Shown here: positions 9,024-16,546 of the stretch, piece after piece | How positions within the stretch are numbered: the stretch's first letter is position 1 | Layout: each line of letters opens with the position of its first letter | Origin: an uncultured Alphaproteobacteria bacterium | GTDB taxonomy: Bacteria; Pseudomonadota; Alphaproteobacteria; RF32; CAG-239 | Direction of reading: 5' to 3' | Assembly: GCA_934271715.1 (NCBI GenBank) | Contig: CAKQRZ010000004.1 | Location: 62,001-126,000, forward strand | DNA length: 64,000 nt | Translations under genes and position numbers: made by a program | Notes under the pieces: model-generated | The model's input: only the letters and a program-made list of their open reading frames with translations | What the model was told of the DNA's origin: nothing | Database searches by the model: none

Positions 9024-9110
9024 GCGCTTGTGGCGGAATCGGTAGACGCTGCAGACTTAAAATCTGTTGGGATTTATCCCGTGCCAGTTCAAGTCTGGCC
9101 TAGCGCACCA
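9024..9110 (+). tRNA. tRNA-Leu (anticodon TAA)
   Basis: Full cloverleaf read by eye. The acceptor GCGCTTG pairs with CTAGCGC with one mismatch. The anticodon stem GCAGA..TCTGT holds TAA, the long class-II variable arm is TTGGGATTTATCCC, and the T arm is GCCAG-TTCAAGT-CTGGC. The CCA end is encoded. The long variable arm fits leucine. Confidence 0.95.
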
Positions 9111-9120
9111 CTTAAAAAAT

Positions 9121-9145
9121 GCTTTCCTTAGGGAGGGCTTTTTTT
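9121..9145 (+). terminator. Terminator of tRNA-Leu
   Basis: GCTTTCC pairs with GGAGGGC (with G-T pairs) around a TTAG loop, followed by seven T residues. Confidence 0.7.
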
Positions 9146-9173
9146 ATGAATAACCGACAACTAATACAATACG

Positions 9174-9197
9174 TCCGCTAATGAGGCGGATTTTTTT
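9174..9197 (+). terminator. Second small terminator hairpin
   Basis: TCCGC (9174-9178) pairs with GCGGA (9186-9190) and is followed by T7. No gene lies between it and the tRNA terminator. The rest of 9198-9420 holds the inverted repeat listed separately and the pilin ribosome site. Confidence 0.5.
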
Positions 9198-9228
9198 ATT
9201 CAAAATCAAAGCATTGGAAAATCTGGAA

Positions 9229-9405
9229 GTGTGTAAAAAAAACGACCGTTTAAAAGGGACAGTTTTTAGGCTGTTTTTAGTAATGTAGCAGAGGTTGTTA
9301 AGAAATGCAATAACTTTTTATATTTGCGATGTTTTTTGCTGATTTGTGAGAGTTTTCAGCGTCTTGTTTTGCTGTGTAAAAATAACGGTCGTTTTTTTTA
9401 CACAC
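9229..9405. repeat. 22-bp perfect inverted repeat bracketing the leader of the first pilin-like gene
   Basis: The 22 bases at 9229-9250 (GTGTGT, A8, CGACCGTT) are the exact reverse complement of 9384-9405, with a 133-bp spacer. The right arm ends three bases before the GAGGAGG ribosome site of the pilin gene at 9421. In RNA it would form a long stem with a U8 strand. The left arm lies in a 24-mer (9220-9243) that recurs with one mismatch at 21137-21160. Confidence 0.8.
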
Positions 9406-9420
9406 TTGAGGAGGAATAAG

Positions 9421-10122
9421 ATGTTTAAGGGTATAGAATTTTTCAGAAGAAAGAGCTGTGGAACGGAGTTTGGATTGTTTCCCTCAGCTCGCAATGACGT
9501 TTGTTCTGCTGGGCGGTCAATGATAGAAATGCTCGGCGTGCTGGCGATTATCGCGGTGCTGAGTGTCGGCGGTATCGCCGGATATTCCAAAGCTATGGAG
9601 CAGTTTAAGGTTGACAAAGCCGTGAGCGAATACAGCTACTTAATTCAAGGGCTGTTAGAACACTTAAAAGATTTGCAAAATGTTTCAAAACCCAATGAGG
9701 GCGACATTCAATACGGATTAACCAGCGTTGTGGAAGCCGAAAGTTTGGTGCCGGAAACATGGGAAAAAATATCTAACCACAATTATAATGACCCATACGG
9801 GAACTTAATCAGAATTTTCTCCCGTAGCCAAACTTTGGTTATAGATATGTATTTGGGCGGTTTCCAATCTGTTGACGGAGGCTCTGCTTCAACTGCATTT
9901 TCGCCTAAGTTTTGCAGCGCTTTGATGCAGGATGTGGTTCAACCATTATCTTCTGTTTTGTACAGCGCTTGGTTTACCTATGGTAATTATTATTATGGCG
10001 ATAAACATTGTGGCTCAGGTTCAAAATGTATTAGAGATTTGAAACTAAGCGATATAAATAGGGCATGCAATTACTGCGCTAAACAGTCTGGACGTTTCTG
10101 CGGACTAATATTGGAATTTTAA
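9421..10122 (+). CDS. Type IV pilin-like protein, copy 1 (long leader)
   Basis: Prepilin-like protein of 233 residues. The N-methylation/cleavage segment is G-RSMIEMLGVLAII, then a hydrophobic helix, as in type IV pilins and pseudopilins (Glu at +5). The ATG at 9421 has a GAGGAGG site at 9408-9414; an upstream in-frame start lacks one. The leader before the cleavage Gly is about 30 residues, against 6 in the other two copies, and contains PSARNDV, encoded by the common CTCGCAATGACG type of intergenic repeat. The C-terminal domain has cysteines in the pattern C-x3-C-x(n)-C-x2-C-x6-C and ends CGLILEF. Residues from MLGVL to FSPKFC are identical to copy 2. No pilus assembly genes are in the window. 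Confidence 0.8.
   Translation: MFKGIEFFRRKSCGTEFGLFPSARNDVCSAGRSMIEMLGVLAIIAVLSVGGIAGYSKAMEQFKVDKAVSEYSYLIQGLLEHLKDLQNVSKPNEGDIQYGLTSVVEAESLVPETWEKISNHNYNDPYGNLIRIFSRSQTLVIDMYLGGFQSVDGGSASTAFSPKFCSALMQDVVQPLSSVLYSAWFTYGNYYYGDKHCGSGSKCIRDLKLSDINRACNYCAKQSGRFCGLILEF
9526..9911 (+). repeat. 386-bp perfect inverted repeat, left copy
   Basis: Compared base by base with the reverse complement of 10393-10778 and found identical throughout. It covers the shared N-terminal part of the two pilin-like genes, from the GAAATG in the cleavage motif to just after the codons for FSPKF. Confidence 0.92.
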
Positions 10123-10139
10123 TATTATGTCCATAAAAG

Positions 10140-10176
10140 AACAGTCTTGGTTTTGGATAAAAACTAAGACTGTTTT
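10140..10176. terminator. Terminator between convergent pilin-like genes
   Basis: AACAGTCTT-G-GTTTT pairs with AAAAC-T-AAGACTGTT, then TTTT. It can work in both directions between the two convergent genes. Confidence 0.75.
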
Positions 10177-10181
10177 TCGGT

Positions 10182-10811
10182 TTAAAATACTAAAATAAGT
10201 CCGCAGAGTTTGTTTGCTTCTTTGGTGCAGTAATTACATACATTGTTAATTTCTCTTAAGCTTATATTTCTGATGCAGTGTGTACTTTCGCTGCAATAAG
10301 CGTCTCCCATATATTCATTTCCATTTGTAAAGAAAGCTTTATTTAAAACAGATGCTAAAGGCTGCACCACATTTTGCATAAGCGATGAACAGAACTTAGG
10401 CGAAAATGCAGTTGAAGCAGAGCCTCCGTCAACAGATTGGAAACCGCCCAAATACATATCTATAACCAAAGTTTGGCTACGGGAGAAAATTCTGATTAAG
10501 TTCCCGTATGGGTCATTATAATTGTGGTTAGATATTTTTTCCCATGTTTCCGGCACCAAACTTTCGGCTTCCACAACGCTGGTTAATCCGTATTGAATGT
10601 CGCCCTCATTGGGTTTTGAAACATTTTGCAAATCTTTTAAGTGTTCTAACAGCCCTTGAATTAAGTAGCTGTATTCGCTCACGGCTTTGTCAACCTTAAA
10701 CTGCTCCATAGCTTTGGAATATCCGGCGATACCGCCGACACTCAGCACCGCGATAATCGCCAGCACGCCGAGCATTTCAATCATAGAACGCCCTATTTGA
10801 TTATTTTTCAT
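10182..10811 (-). CDS. Type IV pilin-like protein, copy 2
   Basis: A 209-residue prepilin-like protein with a short leader MKNNQIG before RSMIEMLGVLAII. The ATG at 10811 has an AAGGAAG site. Its first ~135 mature residues are identical to copy 1 at both DNA and protein level. The C-terminal third then diverges (FFTNGNEYMGDAYC... against WFTYGNYYYGDKHC...) while keeping the cysteine spacing and the ending CGLIL-x-F. A terminator and a structured RNA element lie just upstream (10841-11021), and the same kind of element precedes copy 3. Function not established; pilin or pseudopilin by N-terminal motif. Confidence 0.82.
   Translation of the reverse strand: MKNNQIGRSMIEMLGVLAIIAVLSVGGIAGYSKAMEQFKVDKAVSEYSYLIQGLLEHLKDLQNVSKPNEGDIQYGLTSVVEAESLVPETWEKISNHNYNDPYGNLIRIFSRSQTLVIDMYLGGFQSVDGGSASTAFSPKFCSSLMQNVVQPLASVLNKAFFTNGNEYMGDAYCSESTHCIRNISLREINNVCNYCTKEANKLCGLILVF
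10393..10778 (-). repeat. 386-bp perfect inverted repeat, right copy
   Basis: Partner of 9526-9911. The two copies point toward each other and are separated by the divergent C-terminal coding parts and the shared terminator (481 bp). Confidence 0.92.
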
Positions 10812-10840
10812 AATAACTTCCTTTCTCTTTGAAATTAAAC

Positions 10841-11021
10841 AAAAAAGCCGTCTGAAAAAGACGACCGGAAGTTGAGAACTACTGTATATAAGTATAGTGT
10901 AGCATATTAGCGTATAGCATATTTTGCTACCTTCCGATCAATAGACCAGAAGGTATTTAACGTCTAATATTTGACGTATATACAAGAGGTTCTCACACCT
11001 CGGACAGACTATCGTCTGTCT
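10841..11021 (-). ncRNA. Structured RNA element upstream of pilin copy 2 (candidate riboswitch or small RNA)
   Basis: Read on the minus strand in order: hairpin GACAGAC-GATA-GTCTGTC (11020-11003). Hairpin GAGGT...ACCTC, whose loop GAGAAC (10994-10989) is complementary to GTTCTC (10879-10874), a pseudoknot. TGTATAT/ATATACA (10984-10978 with 10889-10883). Hairpins ACGTC/GACGT (10977-10973 with 10964-10960) and ACCTTC/GAAGGT (10954-10949 with 10934-10929). Then conserved AACTTCCG and a terminator CGTCT-TTTTC-AGACG with a T-run (10863-10841). The pilin ribosome site follows. A possible promoter is TTGATA (11056-11051) with TATAAC (11035-11030), though the 15-bp spacing is short. The element at 21760-21963 has the same order of parts. 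Terminator placement suits transcriptional attenuation, but a free small RNA is equally possible. Confidence 0.6.
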
Positions 11022-11075
11022 ATTGTAAAGTTATAAAAAAAGCGGTAAAATATCAAGTAAAAAATGTCACAAATT

Positions 11076-11110
11076 ATAAACCGGTGACAATTTGTCGCCG
11101 GTTTATATAA
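11076..11110 (-). terminator. Terminator of the autotransporter gene
   Basis: AAACCGG-GACAA pairs with TTGTC-CCGGTTT in a long near-palindromic stem just past the autotransporter stop codon, with A/T-rich flanks. Confidence 0.75.
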
Positions 11111-11113
11111 AGG

Positions 11114-14100
11114 TTAGAACTTATAACCTAAATTGAACAGATAGTAAACATTGCTCTTTTGTTCAAGCGGAGCGTTTACCGCAGCGCTGAGCGAAAGTTT
11201 TTTATAGTCGTATTGCGCTTTCATTGTCAGCAAACCGCTGTTACGCTGTAAACGATTACTGCTAATTTGATAAGAACCAAGCATATTATCCATAGTTGCC
11301 ATTGTTGAATATTTATTGCCAAATTCATGGAAATAGCGTCCGCCGGCAGTTAATAAAACAGATTGTTCTTTGCCGAGTTCAAACTCTTTTTTAATATCCA
11401 TACCAATAACAGATTGAATAGACGTAACTTTATCGCTGTCGGCTTTAAGTCCGCCGTTATTTTCTTTTAGGTCGTCAACTTTTACTTCGGTAATATTAGC
11501 GCCGATAACAGGCTCAATTTGCGCAACATTCACGTCAATAGTTTGGCGCGCCTCGGCGTCAATACCGTAGTAGTAGTTGGTTAAATCTGCTTTATAGGCT
11601 TTATCTACGCCGCTGCGGCTGTAGTGACCATTGCCAAAACCGACTTTAGGTTTAGCCATAGCGCGGAAATTATCGTTAGTGTAAGTAAGCGGAGCAAAAA
11701 CTTCCAGCACATTGTTATAACGAGATGAATCGTCATCAAAATCGCTGTCGCTGCGAGCCGCCGCCGCACCAAAACCGGCGCGCCAGTTGTTGGCAATTTG
11801 ATAGTCGCTGAAACCATAAACCGCTGTCACCTTGTCTTTGTAGCCGGAAACATTTTGTTTGCCGTCAAATTCTTGTTGATAAGCCATAACGTTAACTTTA
11901 GCGCGGTTGATTTCATCAGTTTGCGTCAAAATATCGTCATTAGCCGCGCGGTTGATGTTTGAAAGTAAATCCAAGTCTTGTTTTGCCAAGTTTGGAACCA
12001 TGCTAAAGCCAAATTCGCGGTTTATTGCCATATCAAAAGCCGAAGCGCTAGACGCGCCTTTTAAGGTGTTGAAAACGCCCTCGCCTTTTTGCGCCGCATA
12101 GTTAGTGCTTAAATAAGAAGCCAATTCTTTATCTGCAACGGTTTCTGCAAATGATTTCATAGTCATAATAACATCGGTGTTTCCGGATTCGTTAGCGGCT
12201 TTTTCAGCGTTAAACATATAGGAGCCGGAAACCACATTTAAACCTGCGTCTTTGCCGATAAATGAGTTATCATTGCGGTAGGTTGTTTCAAATCCGCTTT
12301 GAGTTATATCAGCGTTTGCGGTTACTGTTCCTTTTAAAACCGGAGCTGTATAGCTACCGTTTTTACCGATTTCAATAGAACCGTTATTTTGTGTTGAAGC
12401 GTCAAAATCTACATTTGCTTCATAGTTTATAGTTCCATTATTTATGAAAGACGCGTTGTTTTTCACCATGATTGCAGTTGATTTAGCGGATGATTCTTCG
12501 CTGTTTTCACTTTCGGTTTCATCTTCGCAATCCAAGCCGCTGCATTTTACGGCGCCGTTATTTACAATGATAGTGCCGTTGTTTTTTCCGGAGCCGGCGA
12601 CTAAATAAATTCCGTAAGATGTATTGCTGCCGGACTGATTTATGGTAATAGTTCCGTCATTGCTGAATTCTCCGCCGTTAATTTTTACACCGTAAGAGCC
12701 GGAACCGTAAACAATGATTTTTCCTCTATCATTTTTAGCCGTGCCTCCGTTTACTTCAATACCGGTGCCGTTGCTGACATAGTTGGAGACAGAACCGATA
12801 GTTATGGTTCCGCTGTTTGTAAATTCGCCGCCGTTAACAGCTGCGCCGATACCGCCGTTGCCGATTACAGTAATGCTGCCGCTGTTAGTCGTGGTTCCGC
12901 CGCTGACATTTATACCAGTACCGCTGCTGCCGGAAATGTATATATAGCCGGAATTGGTGGTTTCTCCGGCAGAATCTACGCCGGTGCTGAATGAAGAAGC
13001 TATGGTAATTCTGTCATTATTGTTGAATGTGCCGCTGCTGCCGACAGAAACCGCGGTGTTATTAGTGCTGCTGCTGCCGGTGGTTTGGGCTATTTCAATG
13101 AGGTTGTTATTATCAAAGGTAGCGCCTCCGGCTTTTACAGCCGTACTGTTGCTGGTATTCGTCAGGCGCAGGGTGCCGTTATTGGTAATGGTTCCCGAGC
13201 TGTCGTCAGCATTATCTATAAGCGTGCCTTTTTCCGTAACCGAAAGCTGAACGCCGCTTTTAACGGTCAAGGCAGCGCTGTCTTTAAGCTTTACCAGCGT
13301 TCCTTTAGAAATACTTTGGCTGTTAGTTAAGGTTAAATCTCCGGAAGAGCCGGAAACGCTGTAATAAGTCATGGTGTCGGCGGCGTTAGACTTGCAGTCT
13401 GCACCGTCAACGCTCGGGTCGCAGACAATGACATTGCCGACTTCTTCTATTTCGGCTTTGCCGTCAATTTGAAAGACGGTTGCATTTATGCCGAAAATTT
13501 TAATAAGGTTATTTTTAACAACTGCGCCCTCTTTGCCCTCGCCGGTTCCGGCAGAATATATAGCCGTGTTGCCGTCGCCGTATACATTGATAACGCCGTC
13601 GTTTATAATATGGCTGTTGCCGGTGGCATACATGCCGAAAGATTTTTTCCCGCTTACATTGATAACACCGGTGGAGTCATTTATCATATTCGCAATGCTG
13701 GTGGCAGCGCTGCTCATACCGGCAGAATAGCCGGTGTTTACATTGATAGTTCCCTGATTAACGATTTTTGCCACAGAAATAACATCGCTGGTTAAATGCA
13801 TGCCCGTATTGCCGTAGTTTGTGCCGCTGGACATCAGGTTTATGGTTCCGGTGTTGGTGGCGGTGCCTTGTTTTGATTCCACGGTCATAGCCGAGGTGTC
13901 GGCCGAAGTCAGAGTTATGGCGCCGGAATTGGAGATAGTCTCGGTTTCCGAAGATGTTACCGAAGAAGTCCGGCTCGGCGATTTTGTATTCATAACATGT
14001 TGCTGAATATTCAGCAGATTTTTTGCGTCTGAACCGTCAGACGAGCTGCTGTTGCTGCTGGTTGCGTCATAAATTATGGTTCCGGCATTGACGGCGTTGC

Positions 14101-16126
14101 TGTAGTTGCCGCCGAATACGTTGGAGCCGACTGCATTATTATAAATATGAATTGTACCGTTGTTGGTAATAGTTGTACTGCCGCTGTAGTCATTTTTCAT
14201 AGCGGTGGAATTATTTGAATATACGTTTATCTGCCCGTTGTTAATCAGCGATGTTAAAGTGCTGTCGCCCGAGCCGTACATGCCGACATTGTTGGTGTAT
14301 AAGGTGGCGTAGGTATCATCGCCCAAGTTTATAACGCCGCTTTCGCCGTTTATCAGCGTGCCGCCGTTATATGAAGCCATGCCGTAGCCGTTGCTGGCGT
14401 TCAGCTTTATGGTGCCGTTGTTGGTAACGGTCGGCTTGGTTGTGGTATAAAGTCCGGAAACCGAACCTGTGCCTTCCACCGCCAGCATGCCGTAAGCAAT
14501 CCGCTGATTGTCGCCGTTTGTCTGAATGGTAATGGTTCCGTTTTGGCTGTTGGTTATAGTTCCGCTGTGAACAGACTGCATGCCGGCTGCAACGGCAACG
14601 CTGTCGCCGGAGCTGGAAGAGTTATCATCCATGGTAATTTTAATATTGCCGTTGTTTGTCGCAGCGGTATTGGTTTCGGCGCGCATTCCGACAATGCCGC
14701 CTAAGCCTTTGCGCAGAGTTTTTGTAGAATCAAAAGTATATTGTCCGGTATAGCCCAAATCAATAGTTCCGTTATTGGTTAATACGGATTTTTCTGCGCG
14801 CTGAATATTTTTTGAGCCATTTAAAAATCCGTCGTCTAAATAGCTGCCCATACCGATAATGTTAACTTTAATTTCAGAGGAGGCGGCTCCGGCATCGCCG
14901 GCGCTCAGCTTGATTGTGCCGCTGTTGACGGCGGTGTTTGTGTCGTTCAGAGCCTGACTGCCGGAATTTATAATCATGGTTTCCATACCGATAATCGTAC
15001 CGGATACGGCGGTTTTTTTAGTGTTTTCAGAAGAATCATCGGAGCCGGAAGCGCTGCTTTCGGTATTGTCTTTTGTTGGGTCGGAAATTGCTTTGGTGGC
15101 CGAGCCGTTGATTTCTCCGGTGTTGATAATTTGCGAGTTGCCGTCGGCATACATTCCGATTATGGTATTATTTTCGGTATAGCCGGAAAAGTTAAGGTTA
15201 ATGCCGTTGGCATCCGGGTCTTGAATCACGCCTTTGCCGTTGTTATAGGCAACTGAGTTGTTGCTGGCAATCATGGCGACAGAACCGTTGAAAGCGTCGG
15301 CGTTTATATAGCCGTTGTTAATAACTTGGCTGTTATTGACTGCCGCCATCGCCGATGAACCCTCATTGATAGAAATTTTAGTGTTTTCTGTATTGGTATA
15401 AGAGCCGCCGTTAATGGCTTTTAGACCGATATACATATATTTTCCAGCTTCTATCGGGTTTTCGTTAAAGTTAAGCTCGGCAATCTTTTTTATATCCGGA
15501 TTGCTTACTTCCAGCAGGCTGCTGTTAGAGGCTTTGCCGCTGGTGGTATTATAGATTAAGCCTAAAGCCCCCAAAGTGTCGCCGATATAGCTGTTGGATT
15601 CGGAGCTGCTGTCACCGCTGCTGCTTCCGCCGCCTCCACCGCCGCCGCTCATAGCCAGCGCCGCAATGCCGCCGCCTACGGCCAAACCGCCTAAAATCCA
15701 CCAGGTTGTTGATGAAATTTTATAGCTTTCCTTGCCCATTTTGCCATAGGCTTCACGCGGAGTTGCCGTTACGGAGACTGCTTTAGAAGAGTTGACAAAG
15801 TCTTCGTAATAAGAAATTTTCTGCACGCAAGGGTGGCGCGGGTTAGCACCGGCGGCGCGGAAAGCGTTGTATGTATAAGCATCGCGGTTTTGTGCGGCAA
15901 GGCACAAGCCGGTATCGCCGTTTTGGTTGACCACGTCAATATTCATGCCGCGGCGGACAGAAGCGCGCAAAGCCTCTACTTCGCCGTTTTGGGCTAAATT
16001 ATACATTCTGCTGAAAGACAAAGGCGCCAAATTATTAGCTTTAGCTTGAAAAGGCACCGCTGATAAACTGAAAGAGGCTATGGTAAATAAACCTGCAGTT
16101 TTTAGCAAAATCCTATTTTTAAACAT
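11114..16126 (-). CDS. Very large autotransporter with ankyrin-like N-terminus and NNGTI-repeat passenger
   Basis: About 1670 residues. A signal peptide (cleavage near QAKA-NNLAP) is followed by an ankyrin-like region (MYNLAQNGEVEALRASVRRG...NGDTGLCLAAQNRD). Next comes a hydrophobic Gly-rich segment (WWILGGLAVGGGIAALAMSG) with a G/S linker. About 1000 residues of repeats around 'NNGTI' and 'NSGTI' follow, typical of a beta-helix passenger. The last ~270 residues are an autotransporter beta-barrel ending YLFNLGYKF with the C-terminal aromatic. The ATG at 16126 has a GAGGG site; an ATG four codons upstream overlaps that site and is less likely. Probable surface adhesin. The hydrophobic segment between the ankyrin-like part and the passenger is unusual for a protein that must cross to the surface. 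Confidence 0.88.
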   Translation of the reverse strand: MFKNRILLKTAGLFTIASFSLSAVPFQAKANNLAPLSFSRMYNLAQNGEVEALRASVRRGMNIDVVNQNGDTGLCLAAQNRDAYTYNAFRAAGANPRHPCVQKISYYEDFVNSSKAVSVTATPREAYGKMGKESYKISSTTWWILGGLAVGGGIAALAMSGGGGGGGSSSGDSSSESNSYIGDTLGALGLIYNTTSGKASNSSLLEVSNPDIKKIAELNFNENPIEAGKYMYIGLKAINGGSYTNTENTKISINEGSSAMAAVNNSQVINNGYINADAFNGSVAMIASNNSVAYNNGKGVIQDPDANGINLNFSGYTENNTIIGMYADGNSQIINTGEINGSATKAISDPTKDNTESSASGSDDSSENTKKTAVSGTIIGMETMIINSGSQALNDTNTAVNSGTIKLSAGDAGAASSEIKVNIIGMGSYLDDGFLNGSKNIQRAEKSVLTNNGTIDLGYTGQYTFDSTKTLRKGLGGIVGMRAETNTAATNNGNIKITMDDNSSSSGDSVAVAAGMQSVHSGTITNSQNGTITIQTNGDNQRIAYGMLAVEGTGSVSGLYTTTKPTVTNNGTIKLNASNGYGMASYNGGTLINGESGVINLGDDTYATLYTNNVGMYGSGDSTLTSLINNGQINVYSNNSTAMKNDYSGSTTITNNGTIHIYNNAVGSNVFGGNYSNAVNAGTIIYDATSSNSSSSDGSDAKNLLNIQQHVMNTKSPSRTSSVTSSETETISNSGAITLTSADTSAMTVESKQGTATNTGTINLMSSGTNYGNTGMHLTSDVISVAKIVNQGTINVNTGYSAGMSSAATSIANMINDSTGVINVSGKKSFGMYATGNSHIINDGVINVYGDGNTAIYSAGTGEGKEGAVVKNNLIKIFGINATVFQIDGKAEIEEVGNVIVCDPSVDGADCKSNAADTMTYYSVSGSSGDLTLTNSQSISKGTLVKLKDSAALTVKSGVQLSVTEKGTLIDNADDSSGTITNNGTLRLTNTSNSTAVKAGGATFDNNNLIEIAQTTGSSSTNNTAVSVGSSGTFNNNDRITIASSFSTGVDSAGETTNSGYIYISGSSGTGINVSGGTTTNSGSITVIGNGGIGAAVNGGEFTNSGTITIGSVSNYVSNGTGIEVNGGTAKNDRGKIIVYGSGSYGVKINGGEFSNDGTITINQSGSNTSYGIYLVAGSGKNNGTIIVNNGAVKCSGLDCEDETESENSEESSAKSTAIMVKNNASFINNGTINYEANVDFDASTQNNGSIEIGKNGSYTAPVLKGTVTANADITQSGFETTYRNDNSFIGKDAGLNVVSGSYMFNAEKAANESGNTDVIMTMKSFAETVADKELASYLSTNYAAQKGEGVFNTLKGASSASAFDMAINREFGFSMVPNLAKQDLDLLSNINRAANDDILTQTDEINRAKVNVMAYQQEFDGKQNVSGYKDKVTAVYGFSDYQIANNWRAGFGAAAARSDSDFDDDSSRYNNVLEVFAPLTYTNDNFRAMAKPKVGFGNGHYSRSGVDKAYKADLTNYYYGIDAEARQTIDVNVAQIEPVIGANITEVKVDDLKENNGGLKADSDKVTSIQSVIGMDIKKEFELGKEQSVLLTAGGRYFHEFGNKYSTMATMDNMLGSYQISSNRLQRNSGLLTMKAQYDYKKLSLSAAVNAPLEQKSNVYYLFNLGYKF

Positions 16127-16204
16127 GTCAACCCTCATTAAAGATAAAAATCTGACTTTAGCATAAAGAAAAGAATTTAAATTTTGATTAAGTTTAAAAG
16201 GATA

Positions 16205-16250
16205 TAAAATAAAAAAAGACCCTGTTTCATGTGAAACAAAGTCTTGTATT
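16205..16250 (-). terminator. Terminator of the small Cys peptide gene
   Basis: On the minus strand AAGAC-TTTGTTTCA pairs with TGAAACA-GG-GTCTT, followed by a T-run. The stem contains TGTTTCATGTGAAACA (16223-16238), one base off a parS site. Confidence 0.7.
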
Positions 16251-16299
16251 TTAGTTGTTATCAGTTTTTTCAGTCGTTAAAATTTTTCATATAAACAAC

Positions 16300-16443
16300 C
16301 TATTTGCTAATTGAAATTTCATCAATTTCTTCCATTTCTGAAGCGGAATTGCTGCAGCCGCAGCCACAGCCGCCTTTAGAAACGGTAGGCTGAGCTTTTT
16401 GAGACGGTTTTTTGCTGTCATAAGATTTAGATTCTTTTTTCAT
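16300..16443 (-). CDS. 47-residue peptide with a GGCGCGCS core
   Basis: Small gene, too short for usual gene callers. It reads MKKESKSYDSKKPSQKAQ, then PTVSK, GGCGCGCSNS, and an acidic tail ending EEIDEISISK. A GGAG ribosome site lies seven bases before the ATG at 16443, and a strong terminator follows the stop, so it has the signals of a real gene. The charged leader, Gly-Cys repeat core and short tail resemble precursors of modified peptides or metal-binding peptides. No maturation enzyme is clearly adjacent; the upstream gene (16547-18097) is an FAD amine-oxidase-like enzyme. Function unknown. Confidence 0.6.
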   Translation of the reverse strand: MKKESKSYDSKKPSQKAQPTVSKGGCGCGCSNSASEMEEIDEISISK

Positions 16444-16546
16444 TTTAATCTCCTTTGAATTTGTTTATAAAAAACATAACATTTCGCTGTTACGCCAAAA
16501 GAGATAAAACTGATTTCGGCAAATCAAAGATAACCGTTAGGCTAGT

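Noticed and set aside
9421..10811. Diversity-generating retroelement acting on the pilin C-termini
   Set aside because: No reverse transcriptase and no template repeat with adenine-specific changes; the pattern is a plain inverted duplication.
12700..15400. Repeated units on the minus strand resembling an array
   Set aside because: They are NNGTI codon repeats of the autotransporter passenger; no CRISPR-like spacing or spacers exist here or elsewhere in the window.
16223..16238. TGTTTCATGTGAAACA, one base off parS
   Set aside because: It forms the stem of an intrinsic terminator, which explains the palindrome; ParB binding is possible but not needed to account for it.
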